This document shows positions 22,174 to 26,903 of a stretch of 26,903 bases of DNA, piece after piece (position 1 is the first letter of the stretch; every line of letters starts with the position of its first letter). Under the pieces are notes generated by a model that worked only from the letters and a program-made list of their open reading frames with translations, did not search any database and had not been told where the DNA came from. The DNA is taken from positions 596-27,498 of the forward strand of contig LWDI01000076.1 of assembly GCA_002083475.1 (NCBI GenBank). Reading direction: 5' to 3'. The DNA is from Proteobacteria bacterium SG_bin5 (lineage in GTDB: Bacteria > Pseudomonadota > Alphaproteobacteria > Sphingomonadales > Sphingomonadaceae). The translations under genes were made by a program, and so were the position numbers.

Positions 22174-24027
22174 TCACCCCGCCATCGCCTCCAGCGCTTC
22201 GAGCGCGTCGCCATCGGCGAGCCAGTCGGCCTCGGTGCTCGCGATCGCGGCTTCGATCGCGGCGCGGCGGCGGCGTTGGTCGGCGGCGTTCGCGCCCCCG
22301 CCCGCGCGGACGAGCGCGGCGTCGATCGCGTCGCGCTCGGCGGCGAGCCGCGCGAGTTCGGCCTCGGCGGCGCGCAGCCGGGCGCGCAATGCCTTCACCT
22401 CGTCCCGCGCCGCGCCGTTCGGTCGCGCGGCGCCCTTGCGCCCGCCCTTGGGCTTGGCACCGCCGCTCTCGCCGCTCAGGATGAAGCGGACATAATCGTC
22501 GATCGAGCCATCGAACTCGCGCGCGGTGCCGCCGTCGACCAGCACCAGCCGGTCCGCCGTCATCTCCAGCATGTGGCGATCGTGGCTGACGATCAGCATC
22601 GCCCCTTCATAGCCGTTGAGCGCCTGGATCAGCGCCTCGCGCGAATCGACGTCGAGATGGTTGGTCGGTTCGTCGAGGATCAGCAGATGCGGCGCGTCGC
22701 GGGTGATCAGCGCGAGCGCCAGCCGCGCGCGCTCGCCGCCCGAAAGCTTGCCGACCTCGGTCGTCGCCTTGGGGCCGGTGAAGCCGAAACGGCCGAGCTG
22801 CGCGCGCACCGCCGCCGGGGTCGCGCCCTGCATCGCGCGCGTCATATGTTCGAGCGGGGTGTCGGCGCGATCGAGCTCTTCGACTTGATATTGGGTGAAA
22901 TAACCCACTTTCATCCGCGCCGAGGCGTTCATGCTCCCGGCCATCGGCTTCAGCTGCGCGGCGAGCAGCCGGGCGAGCGTGGTCTTGCCATTGCCGTTGC
23001 GCCCGAGCAGCGCGACGCGGTCGTCGGGATCGATCCGCAGATCGAGCCGGCGCAGCACCGGTGTCTCGCCATAGCCCACTTCGGCGAGATCGAGCGTGAT
23101 CAGCGGCGGGCGCAGCGGATCGGGGCTGGGGAAATCGAACGACAGGCTGGGATCGTCGATCAGCTCGGCGATCGGCTGCATCCGCGCGAGCGCCTTCACC
23201 CGCGACTGCGCCTGTTTGGCGGTGGAGGCGCGCGCGCTGTTGCGGGCGATATAATCCTGCAGCTTGGCGCGCTCGGCTTGTTGGCGCGCGCGCGCCGAGG
23301 CGAGCTGCGCCTGGCGCTCGGCGCGCAGCCGCTCGAACGCGTCATAAGTGCCGGGGTAGAGCGTCAGCTTGCCGCGCTCCAGATGCAGGATGTGATCGAC
23401 GATATTGTTCAGGAAATCGCGCTCGTGGCTGACGATCAGGATCGTCGCCGGATAATCGCGCAGGAAATCCTCGAGCCACATGACCGCTTCGAGATCGAGA
23501 TGGTTCGAAGGCTCGTCGAGCAGCAGCACCTCGGGGCGCGAGAACAGAAGCGAGGCGAGCGCGACGCGCATCCGCCACCCGCCGGAGAAACTGTCCAGCG
23601 GCCGGTTCTGCGCCTCCTCGTCGAACCCCAGCCCGACCAGGATCTTCGCGGCGCGCGCGGGGGCGGCATAGGCGTCGATCGTCTCCAGCCGGTCCCAAAT
23701 CTCGCCGAGCCGATCGGGGTCTTGCGCGGTCTCGGCCTCGGCGAGCAGCGCGGCGCGCTCGCGATCGGCGGCGAGCACGGTTTCGAGCGGGGTCGCGTCG
23801 CCCGCCGGGGCTTCCTGCGCGACCAGCCCGAGCCGGTGGCCGCGCGGCAGCTCGACCGCGCCGCTATCGGGCTCGAGCTCGCCCGCGATCACGCGGACGA
23901 GGGTCGTCTTGCCCGCCCCGTTGCGGCCGATCAGCCCGACGCGGCTGCGCGGTGGGAGCGTGGCGCTCGCCCCGTCGATGATGGTGCGGCCGCCGAGCCG
24001 GACGAGAATGGCGTTGAGATTGAGCAT
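22174..24027 (-). CDS. ABC-F family ATPase, YheS-type
   Basis: Soluble twin-ATPase protein of the ABC-F group; members bind the ribosome E site and relieve stalled translation. 617 residues. First domain: Walker A GRNGAGKTT (34-42), signature FSGGWRMRVALASLL (147-161), Walker B LLLDEPSNHLDLE (168-180). The linker (about 225-290) is the P-site interaction motif, charged and helical, with QQAERAKLQDYIARNSARAS and KQAQSRVKALARMQ. Second domain: GRNGNGKTT (342-350), LSGGERARLALAL (428-440), LDEPTNHLDVDS (451-462). A coiled coil ends the protein (about 545-617). The tail and FSGGWRMR/YFTQYQ motifs match E. coli YheS better than EttA or Uup. There are no membrane segments, so it is not a transporter. 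It is preceded by the M1 peptidase fusion on the same strand with an 85-bp gap. Confidence 0.93.
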   Translation of the reverse strand: MLNLNAILVRLGGRTIIDGASATLPPRSRVGLIGRNGAGKTTLVRVIAGELEPDSGAVELPRGHRLGLVAQEAPAGDATPLETVLAADRERAALLAEAETAQDPDRLGEIWDRLETIDAYAAPARAAKILVGLGFDEEAQNRPLDSFSGGWRMRVALASLLFSRPEVLLLDEPSNHLDLEAVMWLEDFLRDYPATILIVSHERDFLNNIVDHILHLERGKLTLYPGTYDAFERLRAERQAQLASARARQQAERAKLQDYIARNSARASTAKQAQSRVKALARMQPIAELIDDPSLSFDFPSPDPLRPPLITLDLAEVGYGETPVLRRLDLRIDPDDRVALLGRNGNGKTTLARLLAAQLKPMAGSMNASARMKVGYFTQYQVEELDRADTPLEHMTRAMQGATPAAVRAQLGRFGFTGPKATTEVGKLSGGERARLALALITRDAPHLLILDEPTNHLDVDSREALIQALNGYEGAMLIVSHDRHMLEMTADRLVLVDGGTAREFDGSIDDYVRFILSGESGGAKPKGGRKGAARPNGAARDEVKALRARLRAAEAELARLAAERDAIDAALVRAGGGANAADQRRRRAAIEAAIASTEADWLADGDALEALEAMAG

Positions 24028-24081
24028 CGCGCGCCGCTCCTAGCAGCGCGCCGCGCTTCGCCCAAGCACCGTTGGCGACCG

Positions 24082-24108
24082 CGCCCCGCCCCTCGCCCGA
24101 GCGGGGCG
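24082..24108. repeat. Hairpin between the M1 fusion gene and the ABC-F gene
   Basis: CGCCCCGC (24082-24089) and GCGGGGCG (24101-24108) form a perfect 8-bp stem, a few bases beyond the stop of the peptidase fusion. No T-tract follows on the minus strand, so it is at best a weak terminator or an RNA-stability hairpin. Confidence 0.45.
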
Positions 24109-24112
24109 ACGA

Positions 24113-26903
24113 TCATTGGACGGCGATCACATTATCGTCGGGGTTGCGATCGATGAACTTGTTATAGGGATCGACCCCGACGAAGGCGGGCTTGCGCGCC
24201 GTGATCAGGCGCAGTTGCTGCTCGCCCTGGCGCAGCGGCCGGCGCCCGAAGCCGAGCACGTCCTTCGCGCTGAACGCGCCGTCGCCGGGGCGCGCGGCGA
24301 ACAGGCCGACATCGGCCTGATCATCGAACGCCGCCTTGGTCTCCTTGCCCGCGCCATCGGCGTAGAATTTGCCGGTCGCAACGGTCAGGAGCGTTTCATA
24401 GCGTCCGTCGGGCAACCGCCGCGCCTTGGCCGCCACCGCCTTGAAATCATAAAGCGTGATGCGTTCGAGCAAGTCGCTCACCAATTGCCGCTCGCGATCG
24501 TCGCGCGCCAGCCGCTCGAAGCCCTCGACCAAGTCGATCGACCGCGCATAGGGCGCGCCCTTGAAGCGATAGCGATCGAGCAGGGCGGCGAGCATCTGGT
24601 TCACCCGCGCCTCGCCGAGCCGGTCCTGCAGCAGATAGAGCACCACCGCGCCCTTGCGATAATGGATATAGCCCTGGTTCTCGACGCGTTCGAGTGGCAG
24701 TTCCTCCACCGCCTCGCTACCACGCGAGCGCAAATAGCTGTCGAGCTCATATTTCAGGAAGCGGCGGATCTTGTCCTCGCCATAGAGTTTCTTCATCACC
24801 ATCAGCGTCGAATATTGCGCCATGCTTTCCACCAACATCGTGCCGCCTTGCATATCGGAGCTGATCAGCTGGTGTGCCCAATATTGATGGCCGAGTTCAT
24901 GCGCGGTGATATAGGTCGGATAGTCGATATCGTTGGGGTCGCGCGCGTCGGCGATGAAGCCGATGCGTTCCGAATAAGGGATGGTGCCGGCGAAGGCCTG
25001 GGCGAAGCTTTGATAGCCCGGAAATTCGATGATCCGCGCGTAATCGAACTGATAGGGGCCGAAATTGGCGCGGTAATAATCGAGCGACGCCTTCATCGCC
25101 TTCAGCATGCGATCGACATTATAGGGATGCTTGGCGTCGAAATAGACCGTGCCGCGCACCCCGCCGCCCAAATCGGCCGAACGCTCGGCATAACGCGCCG
25201 ATTGGATCGAGAAGAAGGCGAGGATCGGCGCGGTGGCGACGAAGCGCGCGGTGCGGCGGCCATTGCTCACGCTGTCGGCAACGCGCCGCCCCGGGGCGAT
25301 CGGGGTCTGATCGGCGTCGGTGGTCACGGTGATGTCCGATCGCACCCAGCTCGCATTGGCGATATAGTTGCGCGCGGTCGCCGATAGGTCTTCGAGCTTG
25401 GCGGGGCGGAGCTCGGCGGGGAGCCCCTGGCGGCGGCGCGCGACGCGCTCGCGCAGCAACCCGTCGCGGTTCATGCCCACCACCGGCATGATGTTGAAAC
25501 CGTTGACGAAACTGCCATTGTCGACGACCGCCGTATCGTCGCCCTGGGCGCGGAAGCCGCGCTGCCAGCGCCGTGTCGCGAAAGCGACCGGCAGCACCGC
25601 GCCGGGGGCGAGCGGGCGATCGAAGCGATAGATGCGATAGCGATGGTCCTTGTCGTCGCGCGTCAGCCGCGCGCCGGGCACGCTCAGCGCGCGCCATTCG
25701 GTGTTGGGGTCGAACAGCCGCAGGTGTAGTTCCTTAAGCGGGGCGCCGGTGTCGTTCACCAGCCGATAGCGCCCTTGCGCCTCGGCGCGCTTGTCATGCG
25801 GGAACAGCGCGACCTTAAGCGCGATGTCGGTGGTCGAGGGCTGTTTCAGCCGCTCGTAGCGGAGATATTTGCGCTCGAAATCGGCGAGTTGCTTCTCGCG
25901 GTCCTGCTGGGTGCGATAGTCGTTGAGGATGTTGGTGTTGTAGAAAATGAACGCCCCGCTCGCCGCCGCGGTGAGCGCGCTCGCGCCGATCACCGCGCCC
26001 GGCACGCCGATCAGCCGCCGCGGCACCCGCGCCAGTCGCGCGCGCAGGCTCACTTGCGTGCCCCGCCGCCACAAGAGATGCGCGAGCGTCGCCAGGATCA
26101 GCGCGATCGCGCCCCAATAGAGCCGCAGCCACCAAGCGAGCGCCCCGCCGAGCCGATCGCCGTTCATGTCCGACAGGCGGACGTTGCCGGTCGAATTATA
26201 GGTATAAAGCGGATGTTCGAAGCCGATGTTGGCGAGCGTGATCGTCGCGACGAGATAGACGACCATCACCCCCCAGCCGATATATTTGTTCGGCACCAGC
26301 GCCTGGACGAACACCGCCAGGATCGCGAGCAGCAGCATGGAGATGCCGAGCGGTACCAGGAACCAGCCGATATAAGCGCCGAGCGCCAAATCGGTTTGGC
26401 CCCGGATCAGCTGCACGGCGATGCCCGCCAGCATCGCGAGGCCGAGCGTCGAGAACAGCACGGCGGCGACGGCGGCGACCTTGGGGACGAGATAGGCCCA
26501 ATTGGGCAGCGCGCTCGCGTCGATGATCTCGTGCATCCGCTTCTCGCGATCACGCCACACGAGTTCGCCGGCATAATAAACCGCGATGATGATCGGGATC
26601 AGCGAAAAGCCGCCCGTGATCACGTCGATCACCGCGAAGGTCAGTGGCAGCGGCGGCGTGCCGTAAAGATCGCCGCTCACGAATAGCGCGACCGTCGTGT
26701 TGAACAGCCCGAGCAGGATGAGCACGAAAAAGGCCGGGCTCTTGAACACCTGCGCCATTTCGAAGCGCATCCGCGCCGCCATCTGCGCACCGGCGGCGGC
26801 GCCCGGGCGGGGCGAGGGCAGCACCGCGACGCGCCGGGGCGCGTGCGCCGCGAGCTTGGCCGCGCGCCGCGCCGCGCGTGACCACCGTGCTGGTCGGCAT
26901 CGA
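24113..26903 (-). CDS. ABC-2 permease/M1 aminopeptidase fusion, N-terminus beyond the window
   Basis: Large inner-membrane protein joining an ABC-2-type permease region to an M1-like zinc peptidase domain. The frame is open to the last base, so the start lies outside; a GTG at 26824 is internal to the frame and unlikely to be the start. The visible N-terminal part has about seven hydrophobic segments (near 26740, 26600, 26470, 26350, 26250, 26090 and 25960). The peptidase part has HELGH at 24901-24887 (zinc ligands and catalytic Glu) and a downstream VESMA glutamate as third ligand. I count 19 residues between HELGH and that Glu, where classical M1 has 18. GTIPYSERIGF stands where M1 enzymes carry GxMEN. 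YRKGAVVLYLL may hold the catalytic tyrosine. No partner ABC ATPase is visible on this side; it may lie upstream beyond the window. Substrate unknown. Confidence 0.85.
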   Translation of the reverse strand, partial: RCRPARWSRAARRAAKLAAHAPRRVAVLPSPRPGAAAGAQMAARMRFEMAQVFKSPAFFVLILLGLFNTTVALFVSGDLYGTPPLPLTFAVIDVITGGFSLIPIIIAVYYAGELVWRDREKRMHEIIDASALPNWAYLVPKVAAVAAVLFSTLGLAMLAGIAVQLIRGQTDLALGAYIGWFLVPLGISMLLLAILAVFVQALVPNKYIGWGVMVVYLVATITLANIGFEHPLYTYNSTGNVRLSDMNGDRLGGALAWWLRLYWGAIALILATLAHLLWRRGTQVSLRARLARVPRRLIGVPGAVIGASALTAAASGAFIFYNTNILNDYRTQQDREKQLADFERKYLRYERLKQPSTTDIALKVALFPHDKRAEAQGRYRLVNDTGAPLKELHLRLFDPNTEWRALSVPGARLTRDDKDHRYRIYRFDRPLAPGAVLPVAFATRRWQRGFRAQGDDTAVVDNGSFVNGFNIMPVVGMNRDGLLRERVARRRQGLPAELRPAKLEDLSATARNYIANASWVRSDITVTTDADQTPIAPGRRVADSVSNGRRTARFVATAPILAFFSIQSARYAERSADLGGGVRGTVYFDAKHPYNVDRMLKAMKASLDYYRANFGPYQFDYARIIEFPGYQSFAQAFAGTIPYSERIGFIADARDPNDIDYPTYITAHELGHQYWAHQLISSDMQGGTMLVESMAQYSTLMVMKKLYGEDKIRRFLKYELDSYLRSRGSEAVEELPLERVENQGYIHYRKGAVVLYLLQDRLGEARVNQMLAALLDRYRFKGAPYARSIDLVEGFERLARDDRERQLVSDLLERITLYDFKAVAAKARRLPDGRYETLLTVATGKFYADGAGKETKAAFDDQADVGLFAARPGDGAFSAKDVLGFGRRPLRQGEQQLRLITARKPAFVGVDPYNKFIDRNPDDNVIAVQ

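Noticed and set aside
24082..24108. Rho-independent terminator after the M1 fusion gene
   Set aside because: A good stem, but no T-tract on the transcribed strand; listed only as a hairpin.
22276..24156. 626-codon frame on the plus strand opposite the ABC-F gene
   Set aside because: Low-complexity Arg/Glu/Gly-rich translation antisense to a fully motif-supported ABC-F protein.
26822..26824. GTG start for the peptidase fusion
   Set aside because: The frame stays open to the window end with permease-like sequence and no ribosome-binding site here, so the gene is better treated as truncated.

Overview
The window is high-GC DNA from an alphaproteobacterium, most likely a sphingomonad (Sphingomonas-like). 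The assignment rests on an orphan CcrM (GANTC) methyltransferase, a probable CtrA/GANTC-type control region, dense ATGA start/stop overlaps, the rpmH-rnpA-yidD-yidC-engB order, and many short palindromic repeats typical of this group. It is a chromosomal housekeeping region. I see no insertion sequence, prophage, CRISPR array, tRNA or rRNA.

Layout. 1-1222 (-): a glutamate/dicarboxylate-type symporter cut off by the window edge, divergent from glmM (1302-2639, +). 2786-5976 (+): a tight cluster of a DUF1272 zinc protein, a ThiD fused to a C-terminal VOC/glyoxalase domain, rnhB, then ccrM behind its own promoter-like region. 6181-7272 (+): a stand-alone HsdR-N-like PD-(D/E)XK protein. 7273-7625: gene-free and filled with palindromic repeats. 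7626-8778 (-): xseB and ispA. 8880-10798 (+): a Sad/GabD-type aldehyde dehydrogenase coupled to a periplasmic Cu/Zn superoxide dismutase, ending in a clear intrinsic terminator. 10799-11129: repeats. 11130-12766 (+): a two-gene ABC-2 exporter. 12735-13889 (-): dapE, overlapping the permease tail to tail. 13903-14819 (+): a TTG-started cupin protein and a small Sel1-like protein. 14816-15481 (-): a glutathione S-transferase. 15637-16560 (+): a secreted aromatic/glycine-rich protein. 16593-16828: a highly folded repeat element between convergent genes. 16839-20068 (-): the ribosome and membrane-insertion operon rpmH-rnpA-yidD-yidC-engB. 20311-20586 (-): a small PGPGW-like membrane protein. 20662-22167 (+): a YifB/ComM AAA ATPase. 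22174-24027 (-): a YheS-type ABC-F protein. 24113-26903 (-): an ABC-2 permease/M1 aminopeptidase fusion running off the window.

How genes work together. rpmH, rnpA, yidD, yidC and engB join ribosome assembly, tRNA 5' processing and membrane-protein insertion in one transcription unit, with a visible promoter and a terminator-like hairpin in the rpmH leader. xseB-ispA is the familiar exonuclease VII/isoprenoid pair. The ABC pair is a complete small exporter.

No convincing new multi-gene system is visible. The points most worth a second look are the ccrM control region (three GANTC sites, one between two TTAA half-sites), the orphan nuclease-fold protein beside ccrM, the ThiD-VOC fusion, the open frame for rnpA running through all of rpmH, the rpmH leader hairpin, and REPIN-like repeats whose stems show compensatory base changes.
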